From: Streptomyces kanamyceticus
Lineage (GTDB): Bacteria; Actinomycetota; Actinomycetes; Streptomycetales; Streptomycetaceae
NCBI RefSeq assembly: GCF_008704495.1
Contig: NZ_CP023699.1
Span: forward strand, 1,550,001 to 1,614,000
Reading direction: 5' to 3'
Length of the DNA: 64,000 nt
Below, in pieces: positions 50,522 to 58,497 of the stretch. Position 1 is the first letter of the stretch, and every line of letters begins with the position of its first letter. The notes beneath the pieces are model-generated. The model was not told the origin of the DNA. It did not search any database and saw only the letters and a program-made list of their open reading frames with translations. Made by a program: the position numbers and the translations under genes.

Positions 50522-51152
50522 GGACGGTCCCGGGTCCGGCCTGTTCCCGCTGTCCACGGTGGATCGAGCCGGGCTCGGTCCGGCAGAGGATCGGCCCGAG
50601 CAGCTCGCGCTGATCGGGGAACCGTCACCGGTACGCATTCCGGCGGCCGAGTGGGCCCTCTGGCTCGCCGACGAGTCGGTCCTAGCCCGGTACTGGGCGA
50701 AGGTCCACCGCACGGCGGGGGCGGAGTGCTGGTTCTGGTGCGCGGGGATCTCCAGCACGGGCCACGCGAGCTTCCGTGCGGCGTCGCTTCCGGGCCGGAC
50801 TCGGCGGGGCACCGTGCCGGGGCACCTTTACGGGTACCAGCTCGCGCACGGCGTGATCCCCCGGCTCGGGTGGGGCAACGACAGCCCCACCGTCTGCCAC
50901 ACCTGCGATAACCACTCGTGCCAGCAGCCGAAGCACCTGAGGCTCGGCACCCCGGCGGAGAACCGGGCCGAGTGGCTGGCGCGGCGCCGCAATCCCGGCA
51001 GTCCTCTCGCTGACCTCCGCGGGCCCGCTGGCCGATCGCGGGCCATCGGCTCGGCGATACGGGACGGCTTGGCTCTCGGCGAATCCGATGCGCAGATCAC
51101 TCATCGCGTCCGCGCCGTGGCAGCGGCTGGCAGACCCCTGAGCCTGTGGTGA
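50511..51152 (+). CDS. HNH endonuclease-like protein
   Basis: A 213-residue protein. The pattern CWFWCAGISSTGHASFR, GHLYGYQLAHGVIPRLG, VCHTCDNHSCQQPKHLRLGT, ENRAEWLARRR matches phage-type HNH endonucleases with a zinc-binding loop (compare CW-W...AH..AYELAHG...HxCDNxxCxxPxHLxLGT). The first HNH His appears in GHLYGY and the N/H positions in CDNHSC and KHLRLGT. It may act on plasmid or phage DNA. Confidence 0.75.
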   Translation: MPREDGPGSGLFPLSTVDRAGLGPAEDRPEQLALIGEPSPVRIPAAEWALWLADESVLARYWAKVHRTAGAECWFWCAGISSTGHASFRAASLPGRTRRGTVPGHLYGYQLAHGVIPRLGWGNDSPTVCHTCDNHSCQQPKHLRLGTPAENRAEWLARRRNPGSPLADLRGPAGRSRAIGSAIRDGLALGESDAQITHRVRAVAAAGRPLSLW

Positions 51153-51182
51153 CCCTGACGCCGGAGCCGGTCTCGCGCTCCG

Positions 51183-51287
51183 ACTGCTTCCCCTAATGCC
51201 GCCTCGGCCAGACCAGAGGAAGATGCCGACGATGCGGAGACCGGCCAGATAGATCGTCGCGGTCTTCTCGTAGCTGGTAACACTCAC
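51183..51287 (-). pseudogene. IS5-type transposase C-terminal remnant
   Basis: The peptide SYEKTATIYLAGLRIVGIFLW followed by SGRGG corresponds to the usual C-terminus (YEKTATIYLAGLHIAGIFLWSAR) of Streptomyces IS5-like transposases as I remember it. The normal stop has been lost. Nothing else of the transposase remains. Confidence 0.6.
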
Positions 51288-51667
51288 TTAAGTGACGGTG
51301 CTGTGGCCCTGGTGCCAGGCGCAGAGTCCGAGCGAAGCACCGCGTAGCGGGCGATGCCCGCGTGCAGCTCCGCCTGCTCATGCTCGGGCAGAGCGGCGCC
51401 CTGGGCGAACGTCAGGATGTGCTCGGCAACGTCGCGCAGCTTGACGTTGGTGCGCTGGGACACGTCACGTAGAACCCGCCACGCGCCCTCCGGCGGCATG
51501 CCGCCCAGGGTGACGACGACGCCGATCGCTTGGTCGACGGTGGCGTGCGAGGTCACGGCGGTCTTCAACTGGTCGACCTGTACAAGCAGGCGAGCGTGCT
51601 CGTCGGCGAGTTCAGCGGCGGAGAGCAGCACCAACGGCTTGGTGGGGTGCACGGCGAAGAAGGCCAT
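51284..51667 (-). CDS. ANTAR-domain protein
   Basis: A 127-residue protein. TSHATVDQAIGVVVTLGGMPPEGAWRVLRDVSQRTNVKLRDVAEHI is the three-helix ANTAR RNA-binding domain, which in actinobacteria acts in transcription antitermination; a short helical N-terminal part could be a coiled coil. There is no PAS or GAF sensor. Its ATG overlaps the stop of an upstream truncated reading frame (TGATG). Confidence 0.8.
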   Translation of the reverse strand: MAFFAVHPTKPLVLLSAAELADEHARLLVQVDQLKTAVTSHATVDQAIGVVVTLGGMPPEGAWRVLRDVSQRTNVKLRDVAEHILTFAQGAALPEHEQAELHAGIARYAVLRSDSAPGTRATAPSLK

Positions 51668-51864
51668 CAACTCGAGGGGCCCTTCCGCGTCGGGAAGCCC
51701 GGCCCGCGTAGGAACTCCAGGAGACGATGGTTGCGGCCCAGCCAGTCGGCCCACCGAGGACTGAGAGTAACGGCCGCCTGGCCCCAGTCACCGCGCCTGG
51801 GCAGGCACTCTTCGAGCTTTTCATACCAATGGCGCCACCGTGGAAGATTCGCAAATTACGGCAT
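51667..51864 (-). pseudogene. 5'-truncated gene coupled to the ANTAR gene
   Basis: A protein-like frame without a start codon: LPRWRHWYEKLEECLPRRGD, WGQAAVTLSPRWADWLGRNH, RLLEFLRGPGFP. It ends with a TGA overlapping the ANTAR ATG, the usual arrangement of a co-translated partner. Upstream the frame hits TAA and the sequence turns AT-rich, so the 5' part has been lost. Confidence 0.5.
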
Positions 51865-52586
51865 GTTCAAGCGGAATGATCTGGTTCGAATTCCACTGAA
51901 GGCTAGAGAGTTTCTCTCTTCCGGGTATTTTCAGCGCTGTTCGCGCTCCTGGGCAGCGCAAGGAGTTTGTAGCAGGTCCCCGTTTAGGTCCGCACAGGCG
52001 AACTGACCGCCTCCCCCTTCACCTCCATGGCTCTGAGCTGCGAATAGGACGGAAGTACGCAGAAGTCAGCCCCTTGCAAGCATGTGCCGAGCGCAGCCAT
52101 TCGGCGCATGACTACCTCCGCCTGCCTGACTATGCGTCAGCACACACTACGCTCTAGCGCGCCGCCCCTTCTCGATTCGCGAGGCCACGGTATACCGCCC
52201 GCAAGTGAGGCAAAACGCCCATCCATAGGCGCCCCAATGACGGCCTGAACTTGCCTAGAGACTATGCCGGAAGCTCAGTAACGTACATGTACCGCTTCCC
52301 CATCGACCCCATCAGCCCTTAACCGCACCCGTGTTAGCAGTCTGCACTGAGCGGTATTTAAGAAGGCCTGACTTCGATAGCGCTCTCAAGGGCGTATGGA
52401 CGGGTACAGACTGTCCGTCCGTACGGCCAGTAAAGGAGGCAGCACTGCGAGCGGCTTGAGCGCAGATCACCCAAGGCCCAACAGATCCATCACAATACCC
52501 AAATCCGGAATACCCCGTTGGAGGCGCCTGGAAATAACAAAAGAAGCCACGGCACGTTCGAGCAAAACCAATTGGAGGGACCACCC
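51865..52586. other. AT-richer intergenic region
   Basis: About 720 bp without a convincing gene and visibly lower in GC than the backbone. It holds the likely promoter of the metalloprotease gene but I see no clear motif. Confidence 0.4.
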
Positions 52587-53627
52587 ATGCTCACACTCTT
52601 CCGAAATCTTCGCACGCCAGTAGAGGGAAGGCCGCACCGCAGCTTCGCGCTAACCAGCCTGCTGGTTAGCTTTGCGCTCGGAGCAGCCGCCACACTCGCC
52701 CCCAGCGCGGGGGAAGCCACCGCAAGTGAAAAGTTAGCCGACGCCAGATGTAATCTCCCTCAGGGTGTACTGTCCCCCAGCGACCTCCCTTCCGGATCAT
52801 CTGTCGTTGAGTGCCAGGCCGTTGGGCGCATGGTGCGCTCCGAGGGGGTTGAGCTCACAATTCCGGAGCCGGGAATGGGGGTGTCGTTCGAGGGAGTTTC
52901 GGCACTAGGTACGGACCCGCAGCATTTCCAACTCGAAGTATCGACCGATGGGGTCATCAGGTACCCCGAACCTAGAGCGCCCGAAGGAGGCGTAGAATCC
53001 AATAATCCCGCACCTGCAGCAGATCCCGACGCTTGCGATGACGGGGCGAATGCATGGCTGGACTGGTCGGCGTACCCCACCTACAAGTGGTACATCGGCG
53101 ATGGCGGAATGCCTGGCGCGCTCTCTCGGTCAGCAGCGCAGAAGGCATTCGCAGATGCCATCAATAACATAACTGCGAGCTACAACGACTGCGGACTTTC
53201 TGACGAGGTGTCAGTGGGTCACGACTACGCGGGGACGACGACCTACGAGAGCGACATGACCGCTACCGGCTGCGCCGAGCGCGACAAAGTCGGCACCTGG
53301 GATGCGGGAGATCTCGCGGTTGGAACTCTGGCAGCGACATGTGCCTGGTATTTCACAGGCGGCGGATCGTTCGGCCAACTCGAAGAGGCTGACGTGCGCT
53401 ACAACACCAAGGACTACGACTTCACGAACGACCCGGTCGCCGGACCCTGCACCAACAAGTACGACATACGATCCGTCGGCACGCATGAAGCTGGCCATGT
53501 ATACGGGATGGCCCACGTCGGCAACGGGCATTCGAACCTGACCATGTACACCAACTCCTTCCTCTGCAACACAAAGGCCAGGACCCTGGGCAAGGGTGAT
53601 GTCCTTGGCCTCCGGAAGCACTACTGA
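52587..53627 (+). CDS. secreted zinc metalloprotease (metzincin)
   Basis: A 346-residue exported protein with a signal peptide (residues 1-46). The zinc site HEAGHVYGMAH is at residues 300-310, with a Met-turn-like LTMYT 18 residues on. A Cys-containing domain with ACDDGANAWLDWSAYPTYKW precedes it. GGAGGG lies 9 bases before ATG 52587. GC content and codon use are lower than in the surrounding genes, suggesting recent transfer. Substrate unknown. Confidence 0.85.
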   Translation: MLTLFRNLRTPVEGRPHRSFALTSLLVSFALGAAATLAPSAGEATASEKLADARCNLPQGVLSPSDLPSGSSVVECQAVGRMVRSEGVELTIPEPGMGVSFEGVSALGTDPQHFQLEVSTDGVIRYPEPRAPEGGVESNNPAPAADPDACDDGANAWLDWSAYPTYKWYIGDGGMPGALSRSAAQKAFADAINNITASYNDCGLSDEVSVGHDYAGTTTYESDMTATGCAERDKVGTWDAGDLAVGTLAATCAWYFTGGGSFGQLEEADVRYNTKDYDFTNDPVAGPCTNKYDIRSVGTHEAGHVYGMAHVGNGHSNLTMYTNSFLCNTKARTLGKGDVLGLRKHY

Positions 53628-53992
53628 CCAACACCAGCTCATTCATTCGGCCACAACCGTCGACGGCTGTCTTGCGCTCCAAGTCGGCCTGCTGAGACCG
53701 ACCTCCGCCGGATGATCCCGCCGCGCCATCATCGTGCGGGCCGGGTGGCGGCGTCCATACTGCAACGGATCACTCCGGAACGTAGACCGTTGTGGCTCAG
53801 CGCCACCCGGCTCGCGCGGGAGCACCCCAGGCTGCCTGCAGAAAACTGTCGCGGGACATCTCCACCGTGACCAGCCTGGCGGCTTGATGAAACCTGCTGA
53901 GAGCCTCATACGTCACACCCTCAGGGCGGCATGCCGCTGCCCGTCACCTGTCTCGGACAGGTCCCGGAGATGCACGTGGACGGAGGTAGTTC
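53628..53992. other. intergenic region
   Basis: No supported gene or motif in 365 bp between the protease and the lipoprotein gene. Confidence 0.4.
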
Positions 53993-54490
53993 ATGGCAAG
54001 TCCTGTGCAGTCACGAAGAATACCTACCTGGGCCAGCGTTGTTACTGTGGGCGCCATTCTCACTGCTGGGTGCGCGCCGCAGTCGGATGAGGGCGTCAGT
54101 ACACCGCGTCGACATCAGGAAGAAGGCGCACCAGCACAGAAGCAGGGCGGGGGAGCAGCTGCATCCTGCGCAAAAGGAGTGACCTTCAAAGGGAGCTCCT
54201 ATTGGGATCTTGGACGCATGGAGTTCACCGTCGGCGACAAGCTGGGCACTGCTCGCTCCATTCCCTGTGACGATGTGGATGGCGTCGACGTAGGAGAGAA
54301 CCACGGTCGCGACCGTCATAAATCGGCTGATCCACAGTCAGCTTCCTACAATGTCTACAGGGTCAAAGGGATTGACACGAGCATCGCCATCGCGATCGGT
54401 CAATCACCGGCGGAATCCACTCTCTTCTCTGTTCACAAGGAGAACGAAGGGTTGCCGCCGGAGGTTCAGCGACTCGTCAACTCTGCCTGA
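53993..54490 (+). CDS. DUF6281-like lipoprotein
   Basis: A 165-residue protein. A lipobox LTAGC (Cys27) follows a hydrophobic segment. The later part, ASCAKGVTFKGSSYWDLGRM, then ARSIPCDDVDG, AIAIGQSPAES and the ending LPPEVQRLVNSA, resembles Streptomyces DUF6281 proteins. It has two further Cys that could form a disulphide. Outer-surface function unknown. Confidence 0.7.
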   Translation: MASPVQSRRIPTWASVVTVGAILTAGCAPQSDEGVSTPRRHQEEGAPAQKQGGGAAASCAKGVTFKGSSYWDLGRMEFTVGDKLGTARSIPCDDVDGVDVGENHGRDRHKSADPQSASYNVYRVKGIDTSIAIAIGQSPAESTLFSVHKENEGLPPEVQRLVNSA

Positions 54491-54745
54491 CGACCTCGTG
54501 CATGGTCGACCGTGGGGCGTGATGGTGGCACTTGTCGATGGGGTTCATCCTGCAGTTCCCGGCGGAAGTTGGCGGCCTCTCCGGCAGCGGCCAGGTCCGG
54601 CGACAGCCGGAACGATCTCGTCGAGGCGTCCGCGGCGGCCGTGGTGACGAGCTAAGGCCCACCAGTTCCTTAGATGGGCGATGCGAACTGCATCCAAATA
54701 CCGGCGATCTCGTACCGTGAACTCTTTCCAACCTGTCGCCCGATG

Positions 54746-56092
54746 TCAGCGACCGAGGTACGTGTCGACCTGGCCACGATGGTAGCCGCGACGCCTCAGG
54801 TTGAAGGCCGGGATTGGTCCCCGTTCGTCGGCAGGCAGCGAGAGGTAAGCGTCAACCTCTTCCCGGTCGTAGCCACGCCGAACCAACTCAAACCCCACCG
54901 GGCGTCGTGAATCGGCGTCCCCCTCTTCCTTGGTGCCGGGATCGGCCGTGGTGACGCGGACACGGCCGAGGTACTCGTCGACCTGGTCACAGTCATAGCC
55001 GTGGCGAACCAGATTGAAGCTCGGGATTGGTCCCCGTTCGTCGGCAGGCAGCGAGAGGTAGACGTCAACCTCTTCCCGGTCGTAGCCACGCCGAACCAGC
55101 TCAAACCCCACCCTCGGGAGTGCTGAGGGAATCGCAGCTGGCTTCCGACCCTGCTCAGGTTCGGAGCCCGCCGCGCCAAGCCTGGCGGTAGCGCCGAGAC
55201 TGGCGCGCGTTGCGGTTGGGGCGCCCATAGCACCCGGCCCCGGTCGACGGCCGCTTTCCAGCCTGCGGAGGGCATCGGAGACGTCGGCGGCGGTTGCGTA
55301 GCGCTGTTCGGGTTCCTTGCGTAGCAGGGTCAGCACGAGTTCGTCCCAGTCGGACGGGATGTGCGCAGCAACCGAGCTGGGAGCTGGCGGGGGCTGGGTG
55401 AGATGGGCAGTGAGGTACCCCACGGCGTCGGGAGCTTGGAACGGCAGGCGCCCGGTGATCAACTCGAAGAGGAGGCAGCCGAGCGCATACAGATCGCTGC
55501 GTGATTCTGGGAAGCCGCGCGCTTGTTCGGGGGCCATATACGGGGGCGTGCCCACAATGAAGCCGGTCTGAGTGAGCCGGTTCGCCGTCGCGTAGGGGTC
55601 GGCGGCTCGCGCGATACCGAAGTCAAGGACCTTCACACGGCCAGTCGCCGTGATGAGTACGTTCGAGGGTTTGATGTCGCGGTGCAGCACTCCGGCCTCG
55701 TGGGCGTCGGCCAGGGCGTCACAGATCTGCGCGCCCCACCGGGCCGCGTCCGGCAGCGAGACAGGTCCGCGGCGTACCAACGCGTCGAGTGCCTCACCCC
55801 GCAGGAGCTCCATCACCAGAAAAGGTGCTGTGCCGTTCTCACCGTTCGCTTGCCCGAGGTCGTGGACGGTCACGACGTTCGGGTGATGCAGCGCGGCGGT
55901 GATTCGTGCCTCGCGCAGGAACCTGGCTCGCGCTTCATCGCCTTTGTTGTTGCCCCCGGCCAGCATGGCGATCAACTTGACTGCGACCAGGCGCCCCAAC
56001 GTCTCGTCCCGAGCTTCCCAGACCTGGCCCATGCCGCCCTCGCCGAGCTGCCGCAAGAGCCGGTAGCGGTCCCCGAGGAGTTGGTCTGCCAC
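54746..56092 (-). CDS. Ser/Thr protein kinase with four DivIVA-like C-terminal motifs
   Basis: A 448-residue protein. Residues about 10-275 form a PknB-type kinase: glycine loop GEGGMGQV (17-24), Lys39, HRDIKPSN (137-144), DFG (157-159) and APE (187-189). No TM helix is seen. The tail repeats a 20-residue motif four times (from 328, 357, 399 and 430), e.g. GFELVRRGYDREEVDVYL, resembling the short DivIVA-type motif. GTG 56092 follows GGAGG by about 8 bases. The tail could direct the kinase to cell-pole or division proteins. Confidence 0.85.
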   Translation of the reverse strand: MADQLLGDRYRLLRQLGEGGMGQVWEARDETLGRLVAVKLIAMLAGGNNKGDEARARFLREARITAALHHPNVVTVHDLGQANGENGTAPFLVMELLRGEALDALVRRGPVSLPDAARWGAQICDALADAHEAGVLHRDIKPSNVLITATGRVKVLDFGIARAADPYATANRLTQTGFIVGTPPYMAPEQARGFPESRSDLYALGCLLFELITGRLPFQAPDAVGYLTAHLTQPPPAPSSVAAHIPSDWDELVLTLLRKEPEQRYATAADVSDALRRLESGRRPGPGAMGAPTATRASLGATARLGAAGSEPEQGRKPAAIPSALPRVGFELVRRGYDREEVDVYLSLPADERGPIPSFNLVRHGYDCDQVDEYLGRVRVTTADPGTKEEGDADSRRPVGFELVRRGYDREEVDAYLSLPADERGPIPAFNLRRRGYHRGQVDTYLGR

Positions 56093-56459
56093 CGTTGTGC
56101 CTCCACTGGCTTGAGCGTGATGCCTGTCGGCATGGAGCGGCAGGCTCGGTACGGGTCTGCTGTGTGACCATGTCACGCCCGCGTGTTCAACGTGCCAATC
56201 GTGAGGGGGCGTGGCCAAGATCTCCACTAGGATCCGGACCATTTTGTGACGCCCAGAAGATGCCTTTCCGAGCAGCGAGGCGGAGCCGGACTGCGATCCC
56301 CCTTGCTCCCTATTTGCAGTTGCGCGAATGTCCGTGGCTACCGTGGCAGGAACGGCCCGATCTTCGCGGCGGGTAAAACGAAGTTGCCGTTGTGACTCTT
56401 GCGGGGGCCGTAGCCTGATCGGGAGAGGCCGATGAGTTGGGGTGGGACTACAGCGTGCC
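56093..56459. other. intergenic region up to the IS5 element
   Basis: No supported gene. From about 56420 to the IS, the sequence reads in frame (ending ...DYSV) with the coding fragment that resumes at 57351 after the IS. Confidence 0.4.
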
Positions 56460-57349
56460 ACTGAGCCTCTCCAAGCTAGCGGCGCTGACCGAGAGTTGAA
56501 CAAACCTACGCGATGGCGAAGCTCCTGGTAGACGGGTTCTCGACCAAGATCACCCGTGTCCGCCAAGAGCTTCGCGTGCTTGTCTATCCGTCCTCGATTG
56601 ATCTGTCCAGCCGCACCCTGCGGTTTCTGACCGGACAACTGACAGCCAGGCGCCAGGACATCGGGACGCGGTGGCGGCGGCTTCCCGCAGCACGACAGGC
56701 CCTGCTCGCCCTGGCCCACCTGCGGTGCGGTGACACCTACACCCAACTCGCGGCCGCGTTCGGTATCGGGATTGCGACTGTCTACCGCTACATACGCGAG
56801 GCCATCGCATCCCTGTCTGCCCTCGCCCCGTCCCTGACCGATGCGATGAAGACGATCCAGAAGAAGGCGTTCGTCATCCTCGATGGCACCCTGCTGCCCA
56901 TCGATCGCATCGCCGCCGATACCCCGTACTACTCCGGGAAACACAAACGCCACGGCATGAACGTCCAGGTCCTCACCGATCCGTTCGGACGGCTGCTCTG
57001 GGCATCGCCAGCTTTGCCCGGCTCGACTCACGACCTGACCGCCGCGCGACAGCACGGGATCATCGACGACCTCACCGATGCGGGCCTCAAATGCTGGGCG
57101 GACAAGGCGTATCAAGGAGCCGGCGGACCCGTCCGGGTACCGTTCCGAGGCCGCCGCCTGAAGAGGTGGAAGCGCCACCACAACACCACCCACGCCAAGA
57201 TCCGCTGTCTCGGCGAGCAGGCCATGGCGGCCCTCAAGGGCTGGCGGCTCCTGCGGGAGCTCCGCTGCAGCACCAACCGCATCACCAACATCGTGAAGGC
57301 CATCCTCGCCCTCCACCACCACGCGTCAGCGTGAGGTTGGAAAGAGCTC
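56460..57349 (+). mobile_element. IS5-family insertion sequence
   Basis: An ~890-bp element with one transposase gene. The right end reads GAGGTTGGAAAGAGCTC (57333-57349); the left end carries the related but imperfect GAGCCTCTCCAAG (56463-56475). CGTGCC lies just outside both proposed ends (56454-56459 and 57350-57355), a possible target duplication. Confidence 0.65.
56576..57334 (+). CDS. IS5-family transposase (DDE)
   Basis: A 252-residue transposase: an N-terminal HTH part (DTYTQLAAAFGIGIATVYRYIREA) and a DDE_Tnp_4-type catalytic core. Candidate acidic residues are D103 in VILDGTLLP, D153 in GSTHDL or D176 in WADKAYQG, and E214 in CLGEQAMAALKGW. GTG 56576 is preferred as the usual family start (VLVYPSSIDLSSRTLRFL); a frame from ATG 56513 is possible. 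It appears intact. Confidence 0.88.
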   Translation: MLVYPSSIDLSSRTLRFLTGQLTARRQDIGTRWRRLPAARQALLALAHLRCGDTYTQLAAAFGIGIATVYRYIREAIASLSALAPSLTDAMKTIQKKAFVILDGTLLPIDRIAADTPYYSGKHKRHGMNVQVLTDPFGRLLWASPALPGSTHDLTAARQHGIIDDLTDAGLKCWADKAYQGAGGPVRVPFRGRRLKRWKRHHNTTHAKIRCLGEQAMAALKGWRLLRELRCSTNRITNIVKAILALHHHASA

Positions 57350-57350
57350 C

Positions 57351-57569
57351 GTGCCGCCCGTGATCGTGCGCGAGGACAGGGCGGGCCTGTACTCACACCA
57401 GGAGCGCATCCGCAGCAAGGGCTCGGGGCAGGACAGCGCGTGGGTGGAGGAGGTGCGGGCCGGCTACCGCATGCTGCTGTCTCTCGATGTGCCCGAGGTG
57501 TGGGAGAACGACACCGTTCTGGTGGTCGAGGCGCGCGACGAGCAGGCTGCAGAGCCTACATATCGGTGA
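57351..57569 (+). pseudogene. gene fragment interrupted by the IS5 element
   Basis: A 72-residue coding-like frame (VIVREDRAGLYSHQERIRSK; WVEEVRAGYRMLLSLDVPEV; ENDTVLVVEARDEQ) that starts right at the IS end. Removing the IS and one CGTGCC joins it in frame to DELGWDYSV upstream. No family recognised. Confidence 0.5.
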
Positions 57570-57687
57570 CCGCTCAGGGCGCCGTGTCGTCGCTTCCTGT
57601 GCTGCGAACGGTTTGTCATGGGTCGGCCGCATAGCGTTGGGGCCCCGCGCGTACAGCGAGCACGAACTGGACGGAGGCGGCCAGCGC

Positions 57688-58265
57688 CCTACTGGGCCCC
57701 CGCCTACGGGGAGCACTTGCCGGTCTGGCCCAGAACGCGGACGCCGTCGGGACCACCCCCGCGCGTGCGGGGAGCAGATGGCGCAGTGGGAGGCGGGCGG
57801 CTACCGGGAGGGGCCATCCCCGCGGGCGCGGGGAGCAGGCGTGCGTGGACTTCTTCGCCCCGCCCTTGTTGGGTCCATCCCCGCGGGCGCGGGGAGCAGG
57901 GGCGGGGGTGCTCATTGCGGCGTCCTCTTCTGGGTCCATCCCCGCGGGCGCGGGGAGCAGTCGGGGGACGTCTTGCCTTCGGCCAGGGCTTTGGGTCCAT
58001 CCCCGCGGGCGCGGGGAGCAGCCTGCGGCCGACGGGATCCGTGTGCGGTACGCGGGTCCATCCCCGCGGGCGCGGGGAGCAGAGCAGGTCGTCGATGAAC
58101 AGGGCGTCCGCGTCGGGTCCATCCCCGCGGGCGCGGGGAGCAGTGCCCGCAGTGCGGCACACGCGGTGCCGAGGAGGGTCCATCCCCGCGGGCGCGGGGA
58201 GCAGCGTTCGGCGGCCGCGCGCCTGCCCAGGACGTCGGGTCCATCCCCGCGGGCGCGGGGAGCAG
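57688..58265 (-). CRISPR. type I-E CRISPR array, ten repeats, nine 32-nt spacers
   Basis: 29-nt repeats start at 57688, 57749, 57810, 57871, 57932, 57993, 58054, 58115, 58176 and 58237, spaced exactly 61 bp. The seven from 57871 are identical; 57810 differs by one base, and 57749 and 57688 are increasingly degenerate. The crRNA-sense strand is the minus strand (repeat beginning CTGCTCCCCGCGCCC, a Streptomyces I-E type), with the stem CCCCGCG/CGCGGGG. Degeneration at the low-coordinate end places the leader on the cas3 side. Confidence 0.95.
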
Positions 58266-58497
58266 ACTGATTGACCTGCAGAGATGCCCGGTCCCCTTCG
58301 TCGTTTTCGGCACATTCATCAATTTGGACATGTAACACGAAGCGGCACGAGAGGCATTCGTCTGGCCAGACGAGACTTCACCACTAGAGGCTCCCTTCGA
58401 GAGCATCGTCGCAACCGGGACAGCGGAAGATGAAGAATCCGCCCATCGGCGTCGGGGATTGCACTTGGATGTCGTTGTGGATGAGCGGCGGAGCCGG
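58266..58497. promoter_or_regulatory. CRISPR leader and divergent cas3 upstream region
   Basis: 232 bp, AT-richer than its surroundings, between the newest repeat and cas3. A perfect 16-bp palindrome TCGTCTGGCCAGACGA lies at 58358-58373 in the middle, a candidate operator. Confidence 0.6.

Noticed and set aside
51880..51900. GGTTCGAATTCC resembles a tRNA T-loop
   Set aside because: The bases on either side do not form a T-arm stem and no anticodon or acceptor arms surround it.
57645..57665. Possible eleventh CRISPR repeat upstream of 57688
   Set aside because: Only partly repeat-like (CCCCGCGCGT then mismatches) and out of the 61-bp register.
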